The notes under the pieces are model-generated. The model saw only the letters and a list, made by a program, of their open reading frames with translations. It was not told the DNA's origin and searched no databases. Positions 9,037 to 16,693 of a DNA stretch of 64,000 bases are shown here, one piece after another. Position numbers and translations under genes: made by a program. The stretch lies in the NCBI RefSeq assembly GCF_050433565.1, contig NZ_JBNPWZ010000012.1, forward strand, positions 1 to 64,000, read 5' to 3'. This DNA is from Ornithinibacillus bavariensis. Its GTDB lineage: Bacteria; Bacillota; Bacilli; Bacillales; Amphibacillaceae. Within the stretch, counting starts at the first letter, position 1, and each line of letters starts with the position of its first letter.

Positions 9037-9372
9037 TTAGCCTAATAGCTTTTTCCCTAATAATGAAATGGGAATTGCTTCTTCTTTTTCATATACTTCA
9101 TCCAATAGATTAACTCGGTGCCCCCATGCAAAAACACCTTCCATATAATTTATTTTGAAGCTATGTCCTAAGTCATTACGCATTTCGTATATGCTCCCTG
9201 GTAAAAAGTCTTCTGGGTTTAATGTATATGCTAATGCTACTTGCATTTTACGTTCGTACACAGCTAATTCACTAATATTTCCTAATTGTTCTGCCTTTTG
9301 TGCTTTCTCCTTAAGCTTCCCGATTTCCGCATATAGCTGTTCAACAGACAAATCACTGTAACGATAGTTCAT
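9037..9372 (-). CDS. yfhH: YfhH family protein (DUF1811)
   Basis: This 111-aa soluble protein has an N-terminal helical hairpin (about 8-50, Glu/Lys/Ala rich) and a small beta domain with GSIYEMRNDLGHSFKINYMEGVFAWG, cited here only as the region 59-84. It matches the Bacillales YfhH family in length and in its place beside recX and yfhP. The function is unknown. It is followed by a shared terminator. Confidence 0.85.
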   Translation of the reverse strand: MNYRYSDLSVEQLYAEIGKLKEKAQKAEQLGNISELAVYERKMQVALAYTLNPEDFLPGSIYEMRNDLGHSFKINYMEGVFAWGHRVNLLDEVYEKEEAIPISLLGKKLLG

Positions 9373-9474
9373 ATTGTTCTTCCCCTTTCAACTCTCTTTA
9401 CATTTTATCAATTCTTTAGGACAATTGAAATGGTAATCACTTCAAAATACTTTCTAAAAAGGTGGTAATTCATC

Positions 9475-10134
9475 ATGCCTTCAGTTGCAATAACTGGTGC
9501 AGGAACTGGGCTTGGGAAGGCCTTAGCATTTCAATATGCTAAAAATGGCTATAAGGTATATTTATTGGGTAGAAGAAATGCTCCATTACAGATTGTCCAA
9601 CATGGAATACTTCAAAATGGTGGTGAGGCTGAGGTTGTACTCTGTGACGTAAGAGAAATTGCTTCCGTTCAAATTGCATTCCAACGAATTGAGAAGCTCG
9701 ATGTTTTTATTAATAATGCTGGAATAGGTATTTTTGGTCCTGTAATGGATTACTCTGTTGATGATATAGATGCTATATTAGATACGAATGTAAAAGGAAC
9801 CGTACTGACTGTACAAGCTGCCCTTCCTCTTATACGAGAAAGTAAAGGAAGAATCTTAACGATTATTTCCACTGCGGGATTGCGTGGGAAGGTAGATGAA
9901 TCCTTATACTGTGCAAGTAAGTTCGCGGTTCGTGGCTTTACAGAAGCTCTTCAAGAAGAATGGAACGATGAGGACTTCACGATAACTGCGGTATATATGG
10001 GCGGAATGAATACTCCATTTTGGAATAAATCTAAACATGTTAAGGATCCCTCTAACCTTAAAGCTCCAGAGATAGTTGCTGAGCAAATTTTTGCAGAGGA
10101 TGATGGGCGGAAGGAAATTATAATTGACCGATAG
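9475..10134 (+). CDS. Short-chain dehydrogenase/reductase
   Basis: This is a 219-aa classical SDR. The NAD(P) Rossmann motif TGAGTGLGKA is at about 7-16, NNAG at about 81-84, catalytic Ser near STAG at about 131-134, and YCASK at about 144-148. It acts on an unknown small carbonyl or alcohol substrate. It is somewhat shorter than the usual 250 aa, with a brief C-terminus. AAAAAGGTGG stands just upstream of the start. It is inserted between yfhH and recX. Confidence 0.88.
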   Translation: MPSVAITGAGTGLGKALAFQYAKNGYKVYLLGRRNAPLQIVQHGILQNGGEAEVVLCDVREIASVQIAFQRIEKLDVFINNAGIGIFGPVMDYSVDDIDAILDTNVKGTVLTVQAALPLIRESKGRILTIISTAGLRGKVDESLYCASKFAVRGFTEALQEEWNDEDFTITAVYMGGMNTPFWNKSKHVKDPSNLKAPEIVAEQIFAEDDGRKEIIIDR

Positions 10135-10177
10135 ACGGGTCCTTTAAAAGCATCAAAATATAATCAATACTCAAAAC

Positions 10178-10205
10178 AAGGACTTGCCTAAAGTGACAAG
10201 TCCTT
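10178..10205. terminator. Bidirectional terminator SDR/recX
   Basis: A 9-bp stem AAGGACTTG / CAAGTCCTT with a 10-base loop lies between the converging SDR and recX genes. Confidence 0.78.
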
Positions 10206-10207
10206 TA

Positions 10208-11035
10208 CTATACTCTATCTTCTATTTCATCAATAAATTGATTTATTAATTCCATATGAAATCCTTTCCGATACAAGCCTTCTTTCACTTTCATCTTTAA
10301 TTCATAACCAAATTTCTTACCTTCATATTTACGTAAAAGCTTATCGCCTTGATAAACTAATGCTTCCCATTCATCCGTATCGTTTGCCTGATTTCTTAGT
10401 TGCATGATGACATCGCTTATTACAGGCTGTTCAAAGCCCTTTTGGATCAAGGTCATTTGCAGCTGTTGGAGCTGCTTTTTATAGGATTCCTTTTTACTTG
10501 TACCTATTTTTTTATTTACCCATTTCATTGCTTTTTCAAATTGTGTATCATAGGTGTAAAGAGCTATAGCCTCATCAGCTATAACAGCAGAAACGCCTTT
10601 ATCCATTAGTTCTCGTTTAACCAAAAGTGGCCCTTTGGATGAAGTATTGATCCGTGTTAGCGTAAAAGCCTCAGCAAATTGCTGATCATTCAAAAGTCCT
10701 TCCTTCGTTAAGCGTTCCATAATTACTGCTATATGCTCTTCTTCTACTTCTTTTTGCTTTAGATAGTCGTACATTTCTTTACGAGAACGCATCCGGTAGC
10801 TTAAATAGTTTATGGCCAGAAGATACGATTTCTGAATAGTATCCTGCTTAATAAGTTGTTCTATTGTAGCTTCATCTAATTCAAGACCTTTACGAAGTCC
10901 AAACTCCACCAGGATAGCTTCATCAACACTGAATCCATAGGCATCGCTATCACCTTCAACTAGATAAACATTATATCGCTGTTTACTTTTTTTCTGTGTT
11001 GTAATACGGCTAATTTTCGCTGGCAACTTCTTCAC
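10208..11035 (-). CDS. recX: RecX recombination regulator
   Basis: The 275-aa protein has the three-helix tandem repeats of RecX, with RSRKEMYDYLKQK at about 83-95 and FAEAFTLTRINTSSKGP at about 119-135. RecX binds RecA filaments and modulates strand exchange. The length matches the long Bacillus form (yfhG). It is divergent from yfhF, as in B. subtilis. The ATG is preceded by AAGAGGTG. Confidence 0.93.
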   Translation of the reverse strand: MKKLPAKISRITTQKKSKQRYNVYLVEGDSDAYGFSVDEAILVEFGLRKGLELDEATIEQLIKQDTIQKSYLLAINYLSYRMRSRKEMYDYLKQKEVEEEHIAVIMERLTKEGLLNDQQFAEAFTLTRINTSSKGPLLVKRELMDKGVSAVIADEAIALYTYDTQFEKAMKWVNKKIGTSKKESYKKQLQQLQMTLIQKGFEQPVISDVIMQLRNQANDTDEWEALVYQGDKLLRKYEGKKFGYELKMKVKEGLYRKGFHMELINQFIDEIEDRV

Positions 11036-11094
11036 CTCTTTTACTCATCATAACATGATAAAAAGAAAAAAGTTCGAAAAAGTGAGGGATCCTT

Positions 11095-11979
11095 ATGAAT
11101 TATCTATTAACTGGTGGAACTGGATTTGTCGGAAAACATCTCGTACAAAAACTAGTACAAAATGGCCACCAAGTATATATCTTAACCCGTACACCTGAAA
11201 AATTCCCCAATAAGCAAAATATCACTTACATCGGTTTTGAAAATTCTCTTCTTCTCCCGCCCATTCACGGTATCATTAATCTTGCTGGGGAAAGCCTGTA
11301 TGGATACTGGACGAAAGAGAAGAAACAAAGAATAAAATCGAGTCGTATCAAAATAACACAAAAACTAATTGACATAATGAATAATATGAAAGAAAAGCCA
11401 AACGTTTTTATTAGTGGTTCGGCTGTAGGCTTTTATGGTGTATCGGAAGAAAAGATTTTCACGGAAGCAACCAAAAAGCCAGGAAAGGATTTTTTAGCAG
11501 ATGTCGTTGTCAATTGGGAAGAGACTGCCTTCCAGGCGAAACAGCTAGGAATCAGAACTGTTTACGCAAGGTTTGGAGTAATCCTTGGAAAGGATGGAGG
11601 TACCTTTCCATTAATGACTTTACCAACTAAATTATTTTTTGGAGGTAGAATTGGTAGTGGAGAGCAATGGACGTCATGGGTTCATATAGAAGATGTCGTT
11701 CAGATGCTGTTATTTGCTCTACATAATGATCAGTTATCTGGGGCTTACAATATAACTGCACCTTATCCAGTTCGTAATAAAGAGTTTAATCAGGTCCTAG
11801 CCAAAAGCCTTCATCGTCCATACTGGTTCCCAACACCAAATATATTCGTACGAATTGCCACTGGTGAAATGAGTCAACTTGTTTTGAATGGGCAGTATGT
11901 CTTACCAAAAAAAGCATTGGATTATGGCTATTCCTTTGCTTATCCTTCACTCGAGTTGGCATTAAAAGACCTATGTTAA
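11095..11979 (+). CDS. yfhF: TIGR01777-type NAD-dependent epimerase family protein (YfhF)
   Basis: This extended SDR of 294 aa has an N-terminal nucleotide-binding motif TGGTGFVGKH at about 6-15, GSAVGFYG at about 108-115, and the C-terminal DUF1731 segment. Members of this family are often annotated as SulA-like or epimerases, but no substrate is established. It is divergent from recX, and the arrangement recX-yfhF is conserved in Bacillus. Confidence 0.88.
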   Translation: MNYLLTGGTGFVGKHLVQKLVQNGHQVYILTRTPEKFPNKQNITYIGFENSLLLPPIHGIINLAGESLYGYWTKEKKQRIKSSRIKITQKLIDIMNNMKEKPNVFISGSAVGFYGVSEEKIFTEATKKPGKDFLADVVVNWEETAFQAKQLGIRTVYARFGVILGKDGGTFPLMTLPTKLFFGGRIGSGEQWTSWVHIEDVVQMLLFALHNDQLSGAYNITAPYPVRNKEFNQVLAKSLHRPYWFPTPNIFVRIATGEMSQLVLNGQYVLPKKALDYGYSFAYPSLELALKDLC

Positions 11980-12065
11980 TATCTGTTAAAAAAATTCACA
12001 AATTTTGTCGAGATTTTTGTTAAAAAAGTTGTTCCCTTTTGGATTAAATCATAGTATTATATGTA

Positions 12066-12093
12066 TTGTTATAAATGAAAGTCAAAATATAAT
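12066..12093 (+). promoter_or_regulatory. Candidate SigA promoter of the structured leader
   Basis: TTGTTA (12066-12071), a 16-base spacer and a perfect TATAAT (12088-12093) predict transcription from about 12100. That is exactly where the hairpin-rich region begins. Confidence 0.55.
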
Positions 12094-12099
12094 AGGGAA

Positions 12100-12247
12100 G
12101 GCAAATGGTGCGCCACCAGTTAATCTGGTTCTAGTGGGTTCGATTCCCACCCCGAATTTTTGTTGATCTTAATAAAAATTCGCGGGTGGGGTCCTAAACT
12201 AGATTCCTTTTCTTAGAACACCCTCCTGCTTAAATAAGGAGGGTTTT
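12100..12247 (+). ncRNA. Structured leader RNA or small RNA with a T-arm-like hairpin
   Basis: About 150 bases can be folded in alternative ways. TGGTG-CGC-CACCA (12106-12118) competes with ACCAG/CTGGT (about 12116-12129). GTGGG-TTCGATT-CCCAC (12134-12150) has the exact shape and loop of a tRNA T-arm. The same CCCAC can instead pair with a downstream GTGGG in the long stem CCCACCCCGAATTTTT / AAAAATTCGCGGGTGGG (12146-12190). TCTAGT/ACTAGA encloses it. The region ends in CCCTCCT...AGGAGGGTTTTT, a terminator-like hairpin. I do not recognise an Rfam family. It could be an independent RNA or the 5' leader of the acetyltransferase gene. Confidence 0.6.
12221..12247 (+). terminator. Hairpin that is both terminator-like and hides the ribosome-binding site
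   Basis: CCCTCCT (12221-12227) pairs with AGGAGGG (12237-12243), followed by TTTTT. The AGGAGG strand is also the Shine-Dalgarno sequence for the ATG at 12251. Folding would therefore both stop transcription and hide the ribosome-binding site. Confidence 0.7.
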
Positions 12248-12250
12248 TCT

Positions 12251-12805
12251 ATGCTAAAAAGACGTGAGTTGTGTGAGGTCCCGGTATTATTTGAGTTGAT
12301 GTCACACCCTGAAGTCTTTCCTTTCGTTAGACATAAAGCAGCAACTAGTGATGAATTCTACTTTATCACCAAGAAAACTATAGAAGCAGAAGAATCTGGG
12401 AGATTAATATCAAGAACAATAGTTGACGAATACCAACAACCAATAGGGACAATTAATTTATTTGATATAGAAAATAATTATGGCTTTTTAGCAACATGGA
12501 TTGGCCAGCCTTATTTTGGAAAAGGATATAATCGACTGGCAAAGGAACAGTTTTTCGACGAGTTATTTTTAGAATATGGTATCGAGACCATCTTCATGAA
12601 AGTAAGAAAAACCAACATCCGCTCCACTAAAGCCGTCCTTAAACTTCCTTACGTTGCCTTAGCCAACACTATTTATCCAGATATTTATACAAAAGTAAAT
12701 GATAGAGAAGAAATTTATGATATTTTTGCAATTTCACAAGAGCATTATCTTTCCTATAGACAATTTGCAATTATCGACGCAAATGCAGATGGTGAGGTTG
12801 TTTAA
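12251..12805 (+). CDS. GNAT family acetyltransferase
   Basis: This 184-aa protein has the GNAT fold. The acetyl-CoA loop is WIGQPYFGKGYNRLAKEQF at about 81-99, a relaxed Q/RxxGxG/A motif. The RISRTIVDE/IGTINLFDI strands precede it and the NIRSTKAVLKL helix follows. It resembles ribosomal-protein or small-molecule N-acetyltransferases widespread in Bacillus; the substrate is unknown. The ATG lies three bases after a T-run whose hairpin contains its Shine-Dalgarno sequence, implying control through RNA structure. Confidence 0.85.
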   Translation: MLKRRELCEVPVLFELMSHPEVFPFVRHKAATSDEFYFITKKTIEAEESGRLISRTIVDEYQQPIGTINLFDIENNYGFLATWIGQPYFGKGYNRLAKEQFFDELFLEYGIETIFMKVRKTNIRSTKAVLKLPYVALANTIYPDIYTKVNDREEIYDIFAISQEHYLSYRQFAIIDANADGEVV

Positions 12806-12862
12806 ATTTGTATAAAAATTCCTAAGTTGGTTATCCTAAGCATTAAAAAGCGAGGGATGACC

Positions 12863-12979
12863 ATGCCTAAGGAAAAGCGTGAAATAAGGGATAAATATTT
12901 AAACAAAACCCAAGAAGTACTATATCAAAAAGAGTTTAAACGTGCTGACCGTGCAAGACATCAAGGAGATCGAGGCTAA
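12863..12979 (+). CDS. yfhE: YfhE family small protein
   Basis: This 38-aa basic protein begins MPKEKREIRDKYLNKTQEV and ends RADRARHQGDRG, matching the tiny YfhE family of Bacillales in size and in the KTQEVLYQKEFKRAD core. The function is unknown. GCGAGGGATG is its ribosome-binding region. The B. subtilis homologue is next to yfhF; here an acetyltransferase is inserted between them. The last codons and the stop form part of the terminator hairpin. Confidence 0.85.
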   Translation: MPKEKREIRDKYLNKTQEVLYQKEFKRADRARHQGDRG

Positions 12980-12997
12980 CCGCTTCGGTCTTTTTTT
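12968..12997 (+). terminator. Terminator overlapping the end of yfhE
   Basis: GATCGAGGC pairs with GCTTCGGTC (nine pairs, two G-T) around the yfhE stop codon TAA, followed by seven Ts. Confidence 0.8.
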
Positions 12998-13056
12998 ATT
13001 GTCTATAAAAAAACTAGATAATTTTAATTGAGCAACTTACCACCTCCTACTTCATG

Positions 13057-13167
13057 TTATTCACATAGTATTGTTGATATCTATTCACATACGCTTGTTG
13101 ATAATGTGGATAATCAATATATATTCCTTTCCTTTAGTAAACAACTTGTGGACAAAGCTGTTGATAA
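13057..13167. promoter_or_regulatory. Cluster of DnaA boxes
   Basis: TTATTCACA (13057-13065), CTATTCACA (13081-13089), TGTGGATAA (13105-13113, an exact consensus box in reverse) and TGTGGACAA (13147-13155) lie within 100 bp. There are also near-matches TGTTGATAT (13072-13080) and TGTTGATAA (13096-13104 and 13159-13167). The region is otherwise non-coding. DnaA binds TTATNCACA; such clusters away from oriC are known in B. subtilis. Binding here is inferred. Confidence 0.65.
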
Positions 13168-13195
13168 AGTACGTTTCACTTCAAAATACTTTTCA

Positions 13196-13246
13196 TTGAC
13201 AGATTTGTTCCATCTGTTATACTATAAATATAACAGATGGAACAAA
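13196..13246 (+). promoter_or_regulatory. SigA promoter inside a perfect 18-bp palindromic operator
   Basis: TTGACA (13196-13201), 16 bases and TATACT (13218-13223) form the promoter. The inverted repeat TTTGTTCCATCTGTTATA / its complement (13204-13221 and 13229-13246, spacer CTATAAA) covers the spacer, the -10 box and the start region. It is almost certainly the operator of the GntR protein encoded just downstream. Confidence 0.88.
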
Positions 13247-13262
13247 AGGAGTGTGCTGCAAT

Positions 13263-13655
13263 GTGCTTATAAACCTTGACTTTGAAGCAAATGAGCCTAT
13301 TTATCAGCAATTAACTAACCAAATAATTGATGGAATTGCACGAAAGGAGTTAAAGCCTGGTGAAGGCTTACCGTCTGTTCGATCCCTTGCAGCTGATATC
13401 GGTATCAATCTTCATACAGTGAATAAGGCTTACCAGCAATTAAAACAAGAAGGTTTTATCCTCATTCACCGTCAAAAAGGGGTCGTTATTAATCCAGATG
13501 GAGTGCCCAAGGCTGACGAGTCCTACCGTGCACAACTACAAAAAAAATTACGACCAATCATTGCTGAGTCAATTTGTCGTGATGTAGATGAACTCGAGTT
13601 TTTAGAGCTCTGCCAATCGATTTATAACTCATACAAGGGAGGGACTACCTCATGA
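13263..13655 (+). CDS. yhcF: GntR family repressor, YhcF/YtrA subfamily
   Basis: A 130-aa regulator: winged-helix DNA-binding domain at about 5-75 (EPIYQQLTNQIIDGI, LPSVRSLAADIGINLHTVNKAYQQL) and a short helical dimerisation tail, with no ligand-binding domain, as in the YtrA subfamily. The sequence closely resembles B. subtilis YhcF. I prefer the GTG at 13263 with AAAGGAG eleven bases upstream; an upstream GTG overlaps that Shine-Dalgarno. It is the first gene of a five-gene operon with overlapping ends and probably represses it through the palindrome in front. Confidence 0.9.
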   Translation: MLINLDFEANEPIYQQLTNQIIDGIARKELKPGEGLPSVRSLAADIGINLHTVNKAYQQLKQEGFILIHRQKGVVINPDGVPKADESYRAQLQKKLRPIIAESICRDVDELEFLELCQSIYNSYKGGTTS

Positions 13656-14752
13656 ACAATATCATTTTACTAACAGTATTGTTACCAATATTTATCTCGA
13701 CTATCTTTATTCCGTACTGGACTAGGAGAACTGAAAGCTTTGGAATCACTATTCCTGAAGAGATTTATTATACGGATAGGTTAAAAAAAATGCGCAAGCA
13801 ATTTGTGATTTTTTCCGCAGTTGCAAGCGTAATACTTACCTTATTATTTTTTATCGTCATTTCCATAAATGATATAAACGATGAAATATTTGCCATTTAT
13901 TTCAGCTCTCTTATTGGGCTATATCTAATCGCTCATTTTTCCATTTATTATTATTTTCACCGCAAGATGAAAAAATTAAAGCAACAAGAGAAGTGGGGAA
14001 GTGATAAACCGCAGCAGGTATTTATAGACACTGAGTTTAGAAGACAACGACTAAATCATTCTAATCTTTGGTTTGTTATCCCTTTTCTTATTTCATTTGC
14101 TACCATTGCCGTATCATTCAAGTTTTACGATAATATTCCAAACCAGTTTCCTGTGCAATATAATTTTTCTGGTGAAGTAACGAATTGGGTTACAAAATCG
14201 CCACGAACAGTACTGGCTCTACCAATTATCCAGCTATATTTAATTCTATTATTTATGCTTTTGAATACAATGATTGCGAAAGCAAAGCAACAAATCCATG
14301 CTGAAAGACCAGTGGAATCCATGCAGCAAAATATAATTTTTAGAAGAAGATGGTCCATATTCTTGATAGGGACTGGAATCGGAACTTCCTTACTTCTAAC
14401 ATTAACCCAATTTTTTATTGTTTTCTCAATAAACCCAACGGTTATATCGTACATTTCAATAATCTTTACTTTTATACTAGTTGTCTGGGCTATAATTTTG
14501 TCGATCACAACAGGGCAAGGTGGTAGCCGAGTGAAAATCGCAAAAGGCAATAGTGGGGAAATCATCAATCGAGATGACGATAAGCATTGGAAATTAGGGG
14601 TTATCTATTTTAATCCAAATGACCCAGCAATATTCTTAGAGAAACGTTTTGGGGTCGGCTGGACAATTAATTTAGCAAGACCTCTTGCTTGGATTATATT
14701 TATCGTTCTAATTGGAACGTTAATTGCAATTCCTTATTTATTAGGAGTTTAA
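13652..14752 (+). CDS. DUF1648/DUF5808 multi-pass membrane protein
   Basis: This 366-aa integral membrane protein has about seven helices. The middle DUF1648-type segment has IPNQFPVQYNFSGEVTNW at about 165-182. A C-terminal DUF5808-type block begins KHWKLGVIYFNPNDP at about 309-323 and reads on to FGVGWTINLARP. Such proteins accompany GntR-YtrA regulators and small ABC exporters in Firmicutes; their function is unknown, and a sensor or accessory role is inference. It overlaps the GntR stop by four bases (ATGA). Confidence 0.85.
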   Translation: MNNIILLTVLLPIFISTIFIPYWTRRTESFGITIPEEIYYTDRLKKMRKQFVIFSAVASVILTLLFFIVISINDINDEIFAIYFSSLIGLYLIAHFSIYYYFHRKMKKLKQQEKWGSDKPQQVFIDTEFRRQRLNHSNLWFVIPFLISFATIAVSFKFYDNIPNQFPVQYNFSGEVTNWVTKSPRTVLALPIIQLYLILLFMLLNTMIAKAKQQIHAERPVESMQQNIIFRRRWSIFLIGTGIGTSLLLTLTQFFIVFSINPTVISYISIIFTFILVVWAIILSITTGQGGSRVKIAKGNSGEIINRDDDKHWKLGVIYFNPNDPAIFLEKRFGVGWTINLARPLAWIIFIVLIGTLIAIPYLLGV

Positions 14753-14773
14753 AATGAAAGGAGATACCATTAA

Positions 14774-14965
14774 ATGGAGGCTATAAATTGGGCTTTACTT
14801 GCACCCTTACTAATTATTGAATTCCTTTTGCTAATTGTTGCAATCGTTGACCTGATAAAGGTTAAAGAGACGAATGGACCTAAATGGATGTGGGCTTTAA
14901 TTATAATAGTGATAAGCATTATTGGTCCGGTCCTTTACTTTATTTTTGGAAGGAGACAGCGCTAA
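14774..14965 (+). CDS. Small PLDc_N-domain membrane protein
   Basis: This 63-aa protein has two membrane helices (about 6-26 and 38-58) joined by a short KVKETNGPKWMW loop, the PLDc_N/YxlE pattern. It has no catalytic part. In B. subtilis YxlE sits in a comparable small ABC operon. It lies in the same operon, with AAAGGAG upstream and its stop overlapping the next start (TAATG). Confidence 0.82.
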   Translation: MEAINWALLAPLLIIEFLLLIVAIVDLIKVKETNGPKWMWALIIIVISIIGPVLYFIFGRRQR

Positions 14966-15879
14966 TGGTTGCTTTACTAACGGTAGAAAAACTAACAAAA
15001 AAATATGGTACAAAAACGATCGTTGATCAGATAAGCTTTAAATTTGGTCACCACAAATGTGTAGCTTTAATCGGACCAAACGGGGCTGGTAAGACGACTA
15101 CACTCCGTACCTTGGCTGGTCTTCTGAAACCTACCGAAGGAATTATTCAATTTGAATCACAAGCCAAAAATCAGGATATCCGTTCGTGGATTGGTTATTT
15201 ACCACAGTATCCATCCTTCCATTCTTGGATGACTGGAAAAGAGTTTTTAACCTATAGTGGAAGACTAGCAAAGCTCCCTAAAATAGAAGCAGCTCAAAGA
15301 GCTATAGAGCTATTAAAGGTAGTTGGAATTTCTGAAGAGGCCAGTAATGAGCGTATTTCAAGGTATTCCGGTGGAATGAAACAGCGACTTGGCATAGCTC
15401 AAGCAATTATTCATAAACCAAAATTATTAATACTTGATGAGCCTGTTGCCTCTTTAGATCCAATTGGTAGAAGAGAAGTGCTTGTTCTAATGGAGCAGTT
15501 AAAACAAGTAATGACCATCCTTTTCTCCACACATATTTTAAATGATGCGGAAGAAGTTAGTGATGAACTCTTACTATTAAACAAGGGGAAAATAATTGAG
15601 TCTGGCTCACTTCAGGACTTACAAAAAAAGTATCAAACAACTGTAATAAAGTTAGAAATAGACGATAGTGTAGATATTTATCAGGAAAAAATTAATGCGC
15701 TTGAATCCGTAGCTAATACAAAGATAGAGCGGGGTGCTCTATTTATTTCTACTGTAGATTTGAAGATAGCACGCGAACAAATTTTAACTCTAGCAGCGAA
15801 GGAACACTGGCCAATAACAACGTTTTCAATTAATCGCGCTTCATTAGAGGATATGTTTATGAGGGTGGTGAATAACTAA
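14965..15879 (+). CDS. ABC transporter ATP-binding protein
   Basis: This 304-aa ATPase has Walker A GPNGAGKTTT at about 40-49, signature YSGGMKQRLGIAQ, Walker B LLILDEPVASLDP and H-loop STHIL, followed by a C-terminal regulatory extension as in BcrA/NatA-type ATPases. It pairs with the following permease as an exporter. The chosen ATG follows AAGGAG and overlaps the preceding stop; a longer frame 27 codons upstream lies inside the previous gene and is not used. Confidence 0.92.
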   Translation: MVALLTVEKLTKKYGTKTIVDQISFKFGHHKCVALIGPNGAGKTTTLRTLAGLLKPTEGIIQFESQAKNQDIRSWIGYLPQYPSFHSWMTGKEFLTYSGRLAKLPKIEAAQRAIELLKVVGISEEASNERISRYSGGMKQRLGIAQAIIHKPKLLILDEPVASLDPIGRREVLVLMEQLKQVMTILFSTHILNDAEEVSDELLLLNKGKIIESGSLQDLQKKYQTTVIKLEIDDSVDIYQEKINALESVANTKIERGALFISTVDLKIAREQILTLAAKEHWPITTFSINRASLEDMFMRVVNN

Positions 15880-16655
15880 TGCAATGGTCTACATTATTTC
15901 AAAAGGAATTACTAGAGAATTGGAGAAACAAAAAATGGATTTGGGTTCCGCTTGTTATTATTTTAGTATCTATCATGGACCCAATAACGAATTATTTCCT
16001 GCCGCAAATAATTGAATCAGTAGGCGGTATGCCTGATGGAACAGTATTTGAACTACCTGATTTTTCACCCTCTGAGGTGATTATGATGAGTCTATCACAG
16101 CTTAGTAGCTTAGGCGTATTAGTTATTGTCTTACTTTCCATGGGAACAATTAGTGGAGAACGGAAAAGTGGTGTATCGGAACTAATTTTAGTGAAACCCG
16201 TTTCCTATAGTAATTATATTACATCAAAGTGGCTGTCTCTACTTTTACTTGTCTGGCTATCTCTTTTCCTAGGCTTATTAATGAGCTGGTACTATACAAA
16301 TATTCTATATGGGACCTTATCCTTCGTCGATTTCACTAAAGTATTTTTCTTCTATGGAATATGGCTTACATTAGTTGTATCACTCAGTATTTTTTATAAT
16401 TCAATTTTTAAATCCTCCGGTTTAGTAGCATTTTTTACGATATTGACCATTATGATCATGAGCATTATTACGAAAATTTTTCACCATGTTCTGGACTGGA
16501 GCCCGAATAATCTATCAATCTACATCCAGGAAATGCTAACTACAGAAAAAATTAACGGCGATCTTTGGGCGACTTCAGGTGTTGCGTTGGCTATTTCAGT
16601 GCTGTTGGTACTCGTCTCAATACAAATGTTTAAACGAAAAGAAATGGCAGGTTAA
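15879..16655 (+). CDS. ABC-2 type transporter permease
   Basis: This 258-aa protein has six membrane helices and the ABC-2 permease segment RKSGVSELILVKPVSYSNYI at about 92-111, which contacts the ATPase. It overlaps the ATPase gene by TAATG, so the two are translationally coupled. The substrate is unknown; GntR-YtrA modules often answer to cell-envelope stress or peptide antibiotics (family knowledge). It ends the operon before a bidirectional terminator. Confidence 0.9.
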   Translation: MQWSTLFQKELLENWRNKKWIWVPLVIILVSIMDPITNYFLPQIIESVGGMPDGTVFELPDFSPSEVIMMSLSQLSSLGVLVIVLLSMGTISGERKSGVSELILVKPVSYSNYITSKWLSLLLLVWLSLFLGLLMSWYYTNILYGTLSFVDFTKVFFFYGIWLTLVVSLSIFYNSIFKSSGLVAFFTILTIMIMSIITKIFHHVLDWSPNNLSIYIQEMLTTEKINGDLWATSGVALAISVLLVLVSIQMFKRKEMAG

Positions 16656-16656
16656 T

Positions 16657-16693
16657 AATAAGCAGACTGGAAAGGCTATCCAGTCTGCTTATT
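16657..16693. terminator. Bidirectional terminator between two ABC operons
   Basis: A 14-bp perfect stem AATAAGCAGACTGG / CCAGTCTGCTTATT has a 9-base loop and lies exactly between two converging GntR-ABC operons. Confidence 0.92.

Noticed and set aside
12100..12180. A tRNA gene, suggested by the GGTTCGATTCC T-arm
   Set aside because: Only the T-arm is present. There is no matching 5' acceptor strand, anticodon arm or D-arm upstream, and no 3' CCA.
13057..13167. Chromosomal replication origin, because of the DnaA boxes
   Set aside because: No dnaA, dnaN, rpmH or other origin genes nearby, and no clear AT-rich unwinding element next to the boxes.
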